The notes under the pieces: model-generated
Told to the model about the DNA's origin: nothing
Databases searched by the model: none
The model's input: the letters and a program-made list of their open reading frames with translations, nothing else
Assembly: GCA_963770315.1 (NCBI GenBank)
Contig: CAVYPC010000002.1
Coordinates: 620,001 to 684,000, forward strand
DNA from: VRUE01 sp963770315
GTDB taxonomy: Bacteria > Actinomycetota > Thermoleophilia > Solirubrobacterales > 70-9
Length of the DNA: 64,000 bases
Reading direction: 5' to 3'
Shown: positions 39,501-48,048 of the stretch, one piece after another
Layout of the letters: each line of letters starts with the position of its first letter
Position numbering within the stretch: position 1 is the first letter of the stretch
Made by a program: the position numbers and the translations under genes

Positions 39501-40417
39501 CAGGCGGCGACTCCCAGCTTCTGCTTGACCGCGTCGGGGATCTCGTCGATCCGCTCGACCACGCGGATGCCGGCCGCTTCGAGGCGGGCGATCTTCTCCG
39601 TCGCGGTGTCCTCTTTGCCCTCGACGATCGTTCCCGCATGGCCAAAGCTCATGCCCTTCATCTCCTCGTCGTCCATGAACTTGCCGGCCATGAAGGCGAC
39701 GATCGGCAGGCGGCTGTCGTTCTCCTTTACCCACTCGGAGAGCTGCGCCTCCATGCGCCCGCCGGGCTCGGTGTAGATGACGATCGCCTGGGTCTGCTCG
39801 TCGGCCTCGAAGTAGGGCATCAGCTCCGCGTAGGCGGAGCCTATGATCGCGTCGCCGCCGATCGAGACCGCGGTCGAGACGCCGAGGCCGGCCTGGGTAA
39901 GCGACGAGGAAATCTCGGTGGTCATCCCGCCGGAGCGGCTCATCACGCCGACCGGCCCGGGCGCGTAGGCCTTGGCCGCGTCTTTGGCCGGGCCGCCGAT
40001 GCCGCCCATCTTGCAGACGCCGGGGACGATCAGACCGAGGCAGTTGGGGCCGATGATCCGCGCCCCGTTCATGTTCGCCAGCTCGACCATCTGGGCGACG
40101 TCGCGGCGGGGGATGCGCTCGGTGACGATCACGATCAGCTTGATCCCGTTGAGGATCGCCTCGAAGACGGCGTCCTTGGTGAAGGCGGGGGGGACCGTGA
40201 CGACCGAGCCGTCGATCGGCCCGCCGTAGTGCTCGACCGCCTGGGCGACGGTGTCGAAGACCGGCACGCCGTGGACCTCACGGCCCTTGCGGCCGGGGGT
40301 GACGCCGCCGACCACCTTGGAGCCGTAATCGAGGCACTCGCGGGTCAGGTTGACCGCCTCGCGCCCGGTGATCCCCTGGACGATGAAGGTGGTTTCCTTC
40401 GAGAGCAGGATCGACAT
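39500..40417 (-). CDS. sucD: Succinyl-CoA synthetase alpha subunit (or malate-CoA ligase homologue)
   Basis: A 305-residue alpha subunit with an N-terminal CoA-binding Rossmann domain (TFIVQGITGREAVNLTRECL, GGVTPGRKG) and a ligase domain with phospho-His260 in GMSFGHAGTIV. ATG40417 overlaps the sucC stop by one base, which fixes the start. With SucC it interconverts succinyl-CoA and succinate with nucleotide phosphorylation in the TCA cycle. Malate-CoA ligase (MtkB) has the same fold. A CitE-like lyase sits 8 kb away, but succinate is the default assignment. Confidence 0.9.
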   Translation of the reverse strand: MSILLSKETTFIVQGITGREAVNLTRECLDYGSKVVGGVTPGRKGREVHGVPVFDTVAQAVEHYGGPIDGSVVTVPPAFTKDAVFEAILNGIKLIVIVTERIPRRDVAQMVELANMNGARIIGPNCLGLIVPGVCKMGGIGGPAKDAAKAYAPGPVGVMSRSGGMTTEISSSLTQAGLGVSTAVSIGGDAIIGSAYAELMPYFEADEQTQAIVIYTEPGGRMEAQLSEWVKENDSRLPIVAFMAGKFMDDEEMKGMSFGHAGTIVEGKEDTATEKIARLEAAGIRVVERIDEIPDAVKQKLGVAA

Positions 40418-41634
40418 CAGGCCGGCGCTCCTTGGATCTTGGCGACGGCGCGACCCGCCGCCTCCCACATCGAGATCGAGCGGTCGCAGTACTCGACCCC
40501 GTAGCGCTCGAGGATCTTGAAGCCCTCGTCCTCCCAGGCGCCGGGGATGCGGAAGATCGCGATCGTCTCGCCGGGGTCCTTGCCGAGCTCGAGGCAGGCC
40601 TTGATCACGCCGCGGGCGACGATGTCGACGCGGGTGTTGGAGACGATCGACATCATCACGGCGATCTTCTCGACGCCGTCCTTTTCCAGTACCTCCTTGG
40701 CCAGGCCGCAGGCCTTGGCAACCGAGGGGTTGCCGCCGATCTCCGAGTAGTTGGCCGGCTTGCCGCCCTGGCTGCGGACCGCGTCGGTGAGGGTCAGCGA
40801 GCCGCCGCCGGCGCCGATCACGAGGCCGAGGTTGCCCTCGAAGCCGTGGTCCTTGCCCTGGATCACACCGCGGTGGTCGGCGGCGTCTATCGCCGCCACG
40901 TTGCGCTCGAAGTCGGAGGGCTCGTAGGTCTCGCGGGTGTCCTCCTCGGCGATCTCCAGCTGCTTGCGCAGCAGGACCTTCTGCCGCCCGACCGCCTCGT
41001 TCTCCATCTCCATGTGGGCGTCGAGGGCGACGAAGCTGCCGTCGGTCAGCTCGGCCAGCGGGTTGATCTCGGCCAGGGTCATGTCGTAGTCGCGGAAGAG
41101 GCGGGCGAGCTTGGCGAGGATCGGGGTGGCGCGGTTGAGCTGCGAGCCGGTGACGCCGGTCGCGGCGATCGTCTGCTTGGCCTCGAAGTCCGGGATCGGC
41201 ATCAGGTTGGTCACGTGGCCGCGGCCGACGTGGTCGGGGTGGGTCTCGGCGACCTCCTCGATGTCGATCCCGCCCATGTCGCTGAACAGCATCAGCGGCC
41301 GCTTCGCGGTGCCGTCCCAGACGACGCTCGCGTAGTACTCCTGCTTGACCTCGGCTTTGGGATCGACGAGGACGCCGCGCGGCATGTGGCCGTTGATCTC
41401 GAGCTTCAGGATCGCCTCGGCGTGCTCGGCGGCCTCCTCCGGCGTGTCGGCGAACTTGACGCCGCCCGCCTTCATCCGCCCGCCGCTCAGCACCTGCGAC
41501 TTGATCACCACCGGCCCGCCGATCTCCTCGGCGGCCTCACGGGCCTGATCGGCGGTGGTGCAGAAGCCGTACTTGGTGACGGGGATTCCCGCCAGCTCGA
41601 CGATCCTGCGTGCCTCGTACTCGTAGAAGCGCAT
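40417..41634 (-). CDS. sucC: Succinyl-CoA synthetase beta subunit
   Basis: A 405-residue beta subunit with an N-terminal ATP-grasp domain (EYEARRIVELAGIPVTKYGF, VIKSQVLSGGRMKAGGV, LAEINPLAELTDG) and a C-terminal CoA-ligase domain (NLGLVIGAGGGSLTLTDAV, KPANYSEIGGNPS). It is the first gene of a coupled sucC-sucD-ferredoxin operon. A TAGGGT box lies about 12 nt upstream of the ATG, so the leader is short. It provides the nucleotide site and forms a heterodimer or heterotetramer with SucD. Confidence 0.92.
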   Translation of the reverse strand: MRFYEYEARRIVELAGIPVTKYGFCTTADQAREAAEEIGGPVVIKSQVLSGGRMKAGGVKFADTPEEAAEHAEAILKLEINGHMPRGVLVDPKAEVKQEYYASVVWDGTAKRPLMLFSDMGGIDIEEVAETHPDHVGRGHVTNLMPIPDFEAKQTIAATGVTGSQLNRATPILAKLARLFRDYDMTLAEINPLAELTDGSFVALDAHMEMENEAVGRQKVLLRKQLEIAEEDTRETYEPSDFERNVAAIDAADHRGVIQGKDHGFEGNLGLVIGAGGGSLTLTDAVRSQGGKPANYSEIGGNPSVAKACGLAKEVLEKDGVEKIAVMMSIVSNTRVDIVARGVIKACLELGKDPGETIAIFRIPGAWEDEGFKILERYGVEYCDRSISMWEAAGRAVAKIQGAPA

Positions 41635-41674
41635 ACGCGGCGCGGAACCCTATCTGAAGGCTCGCGCTGTTCGG

Positions 41675-43186
41675 CTACAGGGTGCCGAAGGGTGGCTGGG
41701 GGAAGTCCGGGACGCCGCGCATGGCGAAGGGGATCGACGCTTCCCTGCGGTAACGGGCTCGGATCGACCCCTTGCGGTCGAGGCCGTACTGGGTCTTGGC
41801 CTTGCCGCGGAAGACCCCGTTCTTGCCGGCTCGCGTCACCGCGACGGTCCGCCAGTGACCCTTGCGAAGCGCTTGGATCGCGACCTTCCCGCTCTGGCTG
41901 GTCGGCGTGCGCCCCCAGAAGGAGAGGCCGCGACGCCCCGGGTAGGCGACGAACGGGAAGCGGAAGGCGCGCAGCACTTTCTTCGGCCTGTCCTGGGCGA
42001 CGGTCGCACCGCGAAAGTAGAGCCCGGCCTGGGGCGTTTCGGCGGTCGGAAAGCCGTTGATGCCGGGGGAGTCCCGAATGGTGAACCAGAAGAAGGTGTG
42101 GACGCCGGCGCTCCAGGCGTTGTGCAGCGCCTCGGCGGTCCAGCGGCAGAGGATCCGCATCGGCAGTCCGCCGGGATCAGGCGGGTTCGAGTCCCAGGAG
42201 AACTCGGTGATCCAGAGCGGCGTGTGGGAGAAGGCGCCGTGGATCCGCCCGGCGCGATCCGCCGCCGCCAGCAGCGCCGCCAGCTTGCCGAGGTCACCAA
42301 GCTCGATGTCGTCGGGGCCCCCCTTGTGGGTTGGGCCCCCGCTGGTATACGGGTGGACGTCGAAGATGTCGAAGCTGACGCCGCCTTCGCAGTCGCCGCC
42401 AGTCGGGTGCGGGTGCTTGCCGCCGCTCATGCAGAGCAGCAGCCGCGCGAAGCGCATCGGGGCAAGCGATCCCGGCATGCCAAGAGGGCTGAGGCCCGCC
42501 GCGAGCACCAGATCGGAGGGGTCGACCGCCTTGATCGCCGCGTAGAAGGAGTTGATCAGCGGGCGGTAGAGGTAGGGCGAGACGGGTTTGTCGCCTTCGA
42601 GCTGGGGATTGAAGAAGAGACTCAGGTTGGGCTCGTTCATTCCCTGCCAGTACTGGACCCGCGGCAAGCCGCCGAACTGGCCGCTGTAGCGGCGAGCGGC
42701 CGCCGTGGCAAAGGCCGCCAGTGCCGCCGGATCGGGATTGCAGGGGGCGCCGGTATCGATCTGAGCGGCCGGGCAGCGCTGGACCCAGGTCGGTGCGCTG
42801 CGGATCTGCAGCAGAGGCGTGAGGCCGTTTTGCGCTGCGTCCACCACCCAGCGATCGATCCGGTCCCAGTCGTAGTGAGGGTCGGCGGGATCCGCGGGGT
42901 TCCATGCCGCCGGCTGATTCGCCGGGGCCACTTCGGACCAGCGGACCTGCGTCTGGGCGAACTGGGCCCCGGTTGCCTTCACGTGTTCGAGTGCGGCGGC
43001 CGGTTCTTCGTCGTACGGGATGAAGGAGACGCCGGTCTGGAGGGGGGGCAGCGCGGCACCCGCCGGGTCGGCGGCGAAGGCCAGCGCCGCGCACGCCGAT
43101 GCCAACAGGGCGAACAGCCAGGGGGCAGTGGCGCGGACTCGTCGCGCCGCGGGCGCGACGGCCGAGTCGGGATCGATGTCAGCCAA
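41675..43186 (-). CDS. Secreted glycoside hydrolase (clan GH-A, cellulase-like)
   Basis: A 503-residue protein. The chosen start, TTG43186, overlaps the previous stop by eight bases. A signal segment (APWLFALLASACAALAFA) precedes a TIM-barrel: TGVSFIPYDEEPAAALEHVK, VQYWQGMNEPNLSLF with the acid/base Glu after Asn, FDIFDVHPYTSGGP, and PLWITEFSWDSNP with the nucleophile Glu. N-E on strand 4 and E on strand 7 mark clan GH-A (GH5/GH39-like). A C-terminal beta domain (~410-503) follows. It probably trims extracellular or surface polysaccharide. Substrate unknown. Confidence 0.82.
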   Translation of the reverse strand: MADIDPDSAVAPAARRVRATAPWLFALLASACAALAFAADPAGAALPPLQTGVSFIPYDEEPAAALEHVKATGAQFAQTQVRWSEVAPANQPAAWNPADPADPHYDWDRIDRWVVDAAQNGLTPLLQIRSAPTWVQRCPAAQIDTGAPCNPDPAALAAFATAAARRYSGQFGGLPRVQYWQGMNEPNLSLFFNPQLEGDKPVSPYLYRPLINSFYAAIKAVDPSDLVLAAGLSPLGMPGSLAPMRFARLLLCMSGGKHPHPTGGDCEGGVSFDIFDVHPYTSGGPTHKGGPDDIELGDLGKLAALLAAADRAGRIHGAFSHTPLWITEFSWDSNPPDPGGLPMRILCRWTAEALHNAWSAGVHTFFWFTIRDSPGINGFPTAETPQAGLYFRGATVAQDRPKKVLRAFRFPFVAYPGRRGLSFWGRTPTSQSGKVAIQALRKGHWRTVAVTRAGKNGVFRGKAKTQYGLDRKGSIRARYRREASIPFAMRGVPDFPQPPFGTL

Positions 43187-43808
43187 CCTGTCGCCTCTGT
43201 CGCCAGAGATAGACGAGCGACCAGAGGATGGTGGCGAGGATGACCAGCGGCAGCAGAATCCCCGACTGCCCCGCGGTCGACAGCCCGGTTGCCTGCCCGA
43301 TCGCCGAGCCGACGCCCGACGATCCCCCCGGCTCCGGGGCGGGCTCCGGAGCCGGAACGAGGACGGTCTTGCCGTTGTTCCCCGCCTTGCCCTGGTGCGG
43401 CGGTGCGCTCGGGCTGCTCTTGCCCTTGTTGCGATCGCCCCCGCCGTTCCCGTTGCCATTGCTGTGTGCCGCTGGCTTGGGCGCGGGTTCGGGCGCGGGT
43501 GCGGGGGTTTCGATCGGCGCCGGAGCGGTGGCGGCCGCGGCTTCGGCCGCGGCCTTGCCTTCCGGGCCCTGCTCTTCGAGCTTCTTGGTGTTGTGCGAGC
43601 CGAGGACCTTGTCCGGCGAGCCGTGGTGCGTCGCTTGGTCGGTCTTCTTGTCGCCGCCGGACGTTGGGAAGGCCTCGGTGTACTGGGTGGCGGCGGAGTT
43701 GCTCGGCGGCACCACCGCTTCTTCGACGCCGGCCGCCAGGGCGGGGGTGGCGAAGAGGGCGGCACCTGCCGTCAGCGACAACGCGAGTTGGATCCTGGGC
43801 CTCTTCAT
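43179..43808 (-). CDS. Secreted Pro/Ala-rich protein with C-terminal membrane anchor
   Basis: A 209-residue low-complexity surface protein. An N-terminal signal peptide (ALSLTAGAALFATPALA) is followed by a long disordered region of Ala/Pro/Glu and Asn/Gly repeats (PAPIETPAPAPEPAPKPA), then a C-terminal membrane helix (GILLPLVILATILWSLVYLW) and a basic tail RQRRQVG. The order of a hydrophobic segment followed by a positive tail resembles a sorting-type anchor without a clear LPxTG. It is coupled to the glycoside hydrolase downstream by stop/start overlap. Function not recognised. Confidence 0.65.
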   Translation of the reverse strand: MKRPRIQLALSLTAGAALFATPALAAGVEEAVVPPSNSAATQYTEAFPTSGGDKKTDQATHHGSPDKVLGSHNTKKLEEQGPEGKAAAEAAAATAPAPIETPAPAPEPAPKPAAHSNGNGNGGGDRNKGKSSPSAPPHQGKAGNNGKTVLVPAPEPAPEPGGSSGVGSAIGQATGLSTAGQSGILLPLVILATILWSLVYLWRQRRQVG

Positions 43809-43872
43809 CTGTTCGTCCGGGTGGGAGTTTGCGGAGCGCTCAGGCGCGGTCGGTCTGTCCGGCGCTCACTCG

Positions 43873-43878
43873 TAGCAT
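43873..43878 (+). promoter_or_regulatory. -10 box of the polymerase gene
   Basis: TAGCAT lies 8 nt before ATG43887 and there is no Shine-Dalgarno sequence, so the mRNA is probably leaderless. Confidence 0.4.
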
Positions 43879-43886
43879 AGAACCGC

Positions 43887-45836
43887 ATGCACTCGCCAAC
43901 GATGCGGTCCGGCGCCGCGCAGGAACATGCCCACAGGATCGATTGGAGCGCGATCGCGATCTGGGCCCTCGGCTTCGGTCTCGTCGTCTACCTCGGCCTC
44001 GAAGGCGGTGGCTATGACCCGCTCGTCCACGACCGGGTGGGGATCGCGGTCTGGTGGTTCCTCCTCGCCGGCGTCGCGGTCGGCGCCCTTCCCCGTCGTC
44101 GCCTGCCCGCGCTCGCCTGCATCGCGTTGGCTCTGTTCGCCGCCTTCGTCGTCTGGACGGCCCTCAGCCTGAGCTGGACCGAGAGCGCCGAGCGAACCTC
44201 CGCCGATCTCGCCCGTGTCGCCGGGTATCTCGGGGCATTCGCCCTGGCCATCTTTGGCAGCAGCTCGTCGAGCGCCCGCCGCCTGGTCGGCGCGGTCGCC
44301 GCCGGGATCGCCGTCGTCGCCGTCGTTGCCCTCCTCTCGCGCCTGCACCCCGCCTGGTTTCCCAGCTCGCACGAAACGGCGCAATTCCTTTCCAGCGGTC
44401 GCGAACGACTGTCCTACCCGCTGAACTACTGGAACGGCCTCGCCGGGCTGATTGCGATCGGTGCCCCCCTCCTGCTCCAGGTCGCGACTTGCGCCAAGAC
44501 GACCGTCGCCCGCGCTGCCGCCGCCGCGGCGCTGCCCGCGGTCGCCCTGGCTGCCTTCTTCACCCTTTCGCGCGGCGGCATAGCGGCGATCTTCGTCGCC
44601 CTCGCGGTCTTTCTCGCCTTTGTTCCCGATCGCCTGCCGAAGCTGCTCACGGCGCTGCTCGCCGGGATCGGCGGCGCGGTTCTGATCATTGCCGCCACCC
44701 ATCGCGACGCCCTGCAGCACGCCCTCCTCAACGACGCCGCCCACCAGCAGGGCAACGAGGTTCTGGTCCTCACCGTGGTGGTATGCGCGATCGTCGGCCT
44801 GGCGCAGGCGGGCCTCTCGGCGGCGTTGCTCGGCGATCGGCGCCCGGACTGGACGGTCGTTTCCCGGCAGCGGTCCAGGACGGCCGTGGCTGTGGCGGCG
44901 CTCGTGGTGCTGATCGCCGCCGTGGCGCTCGACGCGCCCGGCCGGGCGGCCGATGGCTGGAGCGAATTCAAGGGCCAGGCGGCGCCTGGGAAGGGGGCCG
45001 AGCGCCTTGGCAGCGTTGCCGGCGAGAGCCGCTACCAGTTCTGGAGCGCCGCGGTGGACGAGAACGCGTCCAAGCCACTGACCGGGACCGGCTCGGGCAC
45101 CTTCGAGTTCTGGTGGACGCGCAACGGCTCGGTCCCGGAGATCGCCCACGACACCCACTCGCTCTACCTGCAGACTCTCGGCGAGCTGGGGATCGTCGGG
45201 CTCCTCGTCCTGGTTGCCTTCCTGGTGGCCGTGCTCGGATGGGGGGGCCGAAACGTGCTGCGCGCCGGCCGCAGCCGCCCCGAGCTCGCCGCTGCGCTGG
45301 CCGGTTGCGTGGCCTTCTGCGTGACCGCGATCTCCGACTGGATGTGGCAGATCCCCGTGCTGGCGATCGCATTTCTGCTGCTCGCCGCGGTTCTGGTCGC
45401 CGCCGACGAGCGCCCCGGGGAAGAGGGAGGCAGCGGCCTGAAGCTGCCCCTGCGCATCGCCGTCGCCCTGGTGGCTCTGCTGGCGATCGCCGCGATATCG
45501 ATCCCGCTCGCCTCGACCAGCGAGGTGCGCAAGAGCGAGGCCGATGCTCGCGCCGGCGACCTGCCAGCCGCGCTGAGTGCCGCCCGGAGCGCCCAGAACG
45601 CGCAGCCGGACGCCGCCAGCCCCCGCCTGCAGGAGGCTCTTGTCCTGGAGTCCCAAGGCGACCTCGCCGGCGCTGCGGCGGCGGCGCGTGCGGCAACCGA
45701 ACGCGAGTCGACCAACTGGCGCACCTGGCTGATCCTCTCCAGGATCGAGGCGGAGCTCGGCGATGCGTCCGCCTCGGTGCGCGACTACCGCGAGGCCCGC
45801 CTGCTCAACCCGTTCTCCGAACTCTTCGAGCGCTAG
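43887..45836 (+). CDS. O-antigen ligase/polymerase-like membrane protein with TPR tail
   Basis: A 649-residue protein with about 12 membrane helices (residues ~20-540). Typical Wzy/WaaL features are SYPLNYWNGLAGLIAIGAPL, FTLSRGGIAAIFVALAVF and a large outer loop with GTGSGTFEFWWTRNG and HDTHSLYLQTLGELGIVGLL, where a catalytic-type His/Arg cluster is expected. The soluble C-terminus (~550-649) is rich in Ala and looks like TPR helices (AQNAQPDAASPRLQEALVLE). It probably joins or polymerises surface glycans. A second ligase-like protein lies at 62024. Precise role unknown. Confidence 0.82.
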   Translation: MHSPTMRSGAAQEHAHRIDWSAIAIWALGFGLVVYLGLEGGGYDPLVHDRVGIAVWWFLLAGVAVGALPRRRLPALACIALALFAAFVVWTALSLSWTESAERTSADLARVAGYLGAFALAIFGSSSSSARRLVGAVAAGIAVVAVVALLSRLHPAWFPSSHETAQFLSSGRERLSYPLNYWNGLAGLIAIGAPLLLQVATCAKTTVARAAAAAALPAVALAAFFTLSRGGIAAIFVALAVFLAFVPDRLPKLLTALLAGIGGAVLIIAATHRDALQHALLNDAAHQQGNEVLVLTVVVCAIVGLAQAGLSAALLGDRRPDWTVVSRQRSRTAVAVAALVVLIAAVALDAPGRAADGWSEFKGQAAPGKGAERLGSVAGESRYQFWSAAVDENASKPLTGTGSGTFEFWWTRNGSVPEIAHDTHSLYLQTLGELGIVGLLVLVAFLVAVLGWGGRNVLRAGRSRPELAAALAGCVAFCVTAISDWMWQIPVLAIAFLLLAAVLVAADERPGEEGGSGLKLPLRIAVALVALLAIAAISIPLASTSEVRKSEADARAGDLPAALSAARSAQNAQPDAASPRLQEALVLESQGDLAGAAAAARAATERESTNWRTWLILSRIEAELGDASASVRDYREARLLNPFSELFER

Positions 45837-45906
45837 CGGAGGAGACCCCTTGATCGCGTCTTTGCCCCTGGGATACTTCCTCATCGATGCTGTCGGAAGG
45901 AGGGCA

Positions 45907-46209
45907 ATGAGCTGGTCGGTTCGGTTCGGCGCGATCGCCGCGCTGCTCATAGCGGGGGTCCTCGCGGTCGGCTGCGGGGGAACCGTGATCGACTCCGCCA
46001 AGATCGAGGCGACGGTTGAAGAAAACCTGCAGAAGTCGCTCGGCAAGAAGGTCTCCTCGGTCGATTGCCCCTCCGGCGTCGAGGTCAAGGCGGGCGCGAG
46101 TTTTGACTGCACCGTCACGTTGAACGGCGGCAAGGAGGAAACGGCCTCTTTGAAGATCATCAACGATGACGCTGACGTCGAATTAACCAACCTCCAGCCC
46201 GCAAAGTAA
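45907..46209 (+). CDS. DUF4333 lipoprotein
   Basis: A 100-residue lipoprotein. ATG45907 has GGAAGGAGGG upstream. The signal peptide ends at the lipobox LAVGCGG, so it is probably lipidated at Cys23 after export. The mature part has VDCPSGVEVKAG and FDCTVTLNGG, a two-cysteine small beta domain characteristic of DUF4333 proteins in actinobacteria. No biochemical role is established for the family. It is followed by pckG, which has its own promoter. Confidence 0.82.
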   Translation: MSWSVRFGAIAALLIAGVLAVGCGGTVIDSAKIEATVEENLQKSLGKKVSSVDCPSGVEVKAGASFDCTVTLNGGKEETASLKIINDDADVELTNLQPAK

Positions 46210-46212
46210 AGT
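46207..46212 (+). promoter_or_regulatory. -10 box of pckG, leaderless
   Basis: TAAAGT overlaps the stop codon of the DUF4333 gene and ends 6 nt before ATG46219. There is no Shine-Dalgarno sequence. The same hexamer and spacing precede the Phd antitoxin gene. Confidence 0.45.
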
Positions 46213-46218
46213 GAGCCA

Positions 46219-48027
46219 ATGAGCCAGACGACGACGGCCAATGCGCCGACCACCCATGCAAAGCTCCTCGATTGGGTCAGCCAGATCGCCGACCTGACCA
46301 AGCCGGACGCCATCCACTGGTGCGACGGCTCGGCCGAGGAGTACGACGCCCTCGCCCAAACGCTGATCGACGCGGGCACCTTCGAGCGCCTTTCCGACGC
46401 CAAGCGCCCGAACTCCTATCTAGCTCTCTCCGACCCGGCAGACGTCGCCAGGGTGGAAGACCGCACTTTCATCTGCTCCAAGGACGAGGCCGACGCCGGC
46501 CCGACCAACAACTGGCGCGACCCGGCTGAGATGCAGTCGACGCTGAACGATCTGTTCAAGGGCTGCATGGCAGGCCGCACGATGTACGTCGTCCCCTTCT
46601 CGATGGGCCCACTGGGCTCGCCGATCGCCCACATCGGCGTCCAGCTCACCGACTCCCCCTACGTCGTGGTCTCGATGCGGATCATGACCCGGATGGGCAA
46701 GGGCGCCCTCGACGTGCTCGGCGGCGACGGCGATTTCGTCCCCTGCGTGCACTCGGTTGGGATGCCGCTGGCCGAGGGCGTCGAAGACGTCTCCTGGCCC
46801 TGCAACGAGGACAACAAGTACATCGTCCACTACCCCGAGACGCGCGAAATATGGTCCTTCGGCTCCGGCTACGGCGGCAACGCCCTGCTCGGCAAGAAGT
46901 GCTTTGCGCTGCGGATCGCCTCGGCGATGGCCCGCGACGAGGGCTGGCTGGCCGAGCACATGCTGATCCTCAAGCTGACCTCGCCCGAGGGAGCGGTGAA
47001 ATACGTCACCGGCGCCTTCCCGTCGGCCTGTGGCAAGACCAACCTGGCGATGCTGGTCCCGACCCTGCCCGATTGGAAGGTCGAGACGATCGGCGACGAC
47101 ATCGCCTGGATGAAGTTCGGCGAGGACGGCCGCCTCTACGCGGTCAACCCCGAGGCCGGCTTCTTCGGCGTCGCGCCCAACACCAGCCACAAGACCAACC
47201 CCAACGCGATGGACACGATCGAGCGCAACTCGATCTTCACCAACTGCGCCAAGACCGACGACGGCGACATCTGGTGGGAGGGGATGACCGGCGAGGCGCC
47301 GGCTCACGCGATCGATTGGCACGGCAACGACTGGACTCCGGAGTCCGAGACCCCAGCCGCGCACCCCAACGCCCGCTTCACCACTCCCGCTTCGCAGTGT
47401 CCGTCGATCGCGCCTGAGTGGGAGGACCCGGCCGGCGTGCCGATCGACGCCTTCCTCTTCGGCGGCCGCCGGGCGACGGTCGTTCCGCTCGTCCAGGAGG
47501 CCTTCGACTGGGAGCATGCCGTCTTCATGGGGGCGACGATGTCCTCGGAGACGACGGCTGCCGCCGCCGGCGCTGTCGGTCAGCTGCGCTTCGACCCGAT
47601 GGCGATGCTGCCTTTCTGCGGCTACAACATGGCCGACTACTTCGCCCACTGGCTCGAGGCCGGCAAGCGCGAGGGAGTCGAGCTGCCGCGGGTCTTCTAC
47701 GTCAACTGGTTCCGCAAAGACGCCGACGGCAAGTTCCTCTGGCCCGGCTTCGGCGAGAACAGCCGTGTGCTCGAGTGGGTCTTCCGCCGCTGCGAGAACG
47801 CCGCGGACGCGGTCGAGACGCCGATCGGGTTGCTTCCCACCGAGGGCGCGATCGACACCGAGGGGCTCAACGTCTCGCCGGAGGCGATGCGAGAGCTGCT
47901 CAGCGTCGACACCGAGCTGGTCAAGGCCCAGCTTCCCCAGGTCAAGGAGCACCTGGCGAAGTTCGGCGACAAGCTCCCGGCCGAGATTTCACAGCAGCTG
48001 CAGGCGCTCGAAGAGCGGCTCGGTTAG
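46219..48027 (+). CDS. pckG: Phosphoenolpyruvate carboxykinase (GTP)
   Basis: A 602-residue GTP-type PEPCK. It has the substrate-binding YVVPFSMGPLGSPIAHIGVQ region (~123-142), the P-loop PSACGKTN (268-275), kinase-2 GDDIAWMKF (293-301) and the GTP-specific FLFGGRR motif. The reactive P-loop Cys (C271) is typical of GTP-dependent forms. It interconverts oxaloacetate and PEP at the start of gluconeogenesis. It is a single gene with a likely leaderless promoter. All key residues are present, so it should be active. Confidence 0.97.
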   Translation: MSQTTTANAPTTHAKLLDWVSQIADLTKPDAIHWCDGSAEEYDALAQTLIDAGTFERLSDAKRPNSYLALSDPADVARVEDRTFICSKDEADAGPTNNWRDPAEMQSTLNDLFKGCMAGRTMYVVPFSMGPLGSPIAHIGVQLTDSPYVVVSMRIMTRMGKGALDVLGGDGDFVPCVHSVGMPLAEGVEDVSWPCNEDNKYIVHYPETREIWSFGSGYGGNALLGKKCFALRIASAMARDEGWLAEHMLILKLTSPEGAVKYVTGAFPSACGKTNLAMLVPTLPDWKVETIGDDIAWMKFGEDGRLYAVNPEAGFFGVAPNTSHKTNPNAMDTIERNSIFTNCAKTDDGDIWWEGMTGEAPAHAIDWHGNDWTPESETPAAHPNARFTTPASQCPSIAPEWEDPAGVPIDAFLFGGRRATVVPLVQEAFDWEHAVFMGATMSSETTAAAAGAVGQLRFDPMAMLPFCGYNMADYFAHWLEAGKREGVELPRVFYVNWFRKDADGKFLWPGFGENSRVLEWVFRRCENAADAVETPIGLLPTEGAIDTEGLNVSPEAMRELLSVDTELVKAQLPQVKEHLAKFGDKLPAEISQQLQALEERLG

Positions 48028-48048
48028 AGACCGAGCCGCTCCAGTCCG

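Noticed and set aside
39500..41634. Malate-CoA ligase (mtkAB) of a serine cycle, paired with the CitE-like lyase
   Set aside because: The lyase is 6.4 kb away in another operon and no other serine-cycle gene is visible. Succinyl-CoA synthetase is the simpler assignment.
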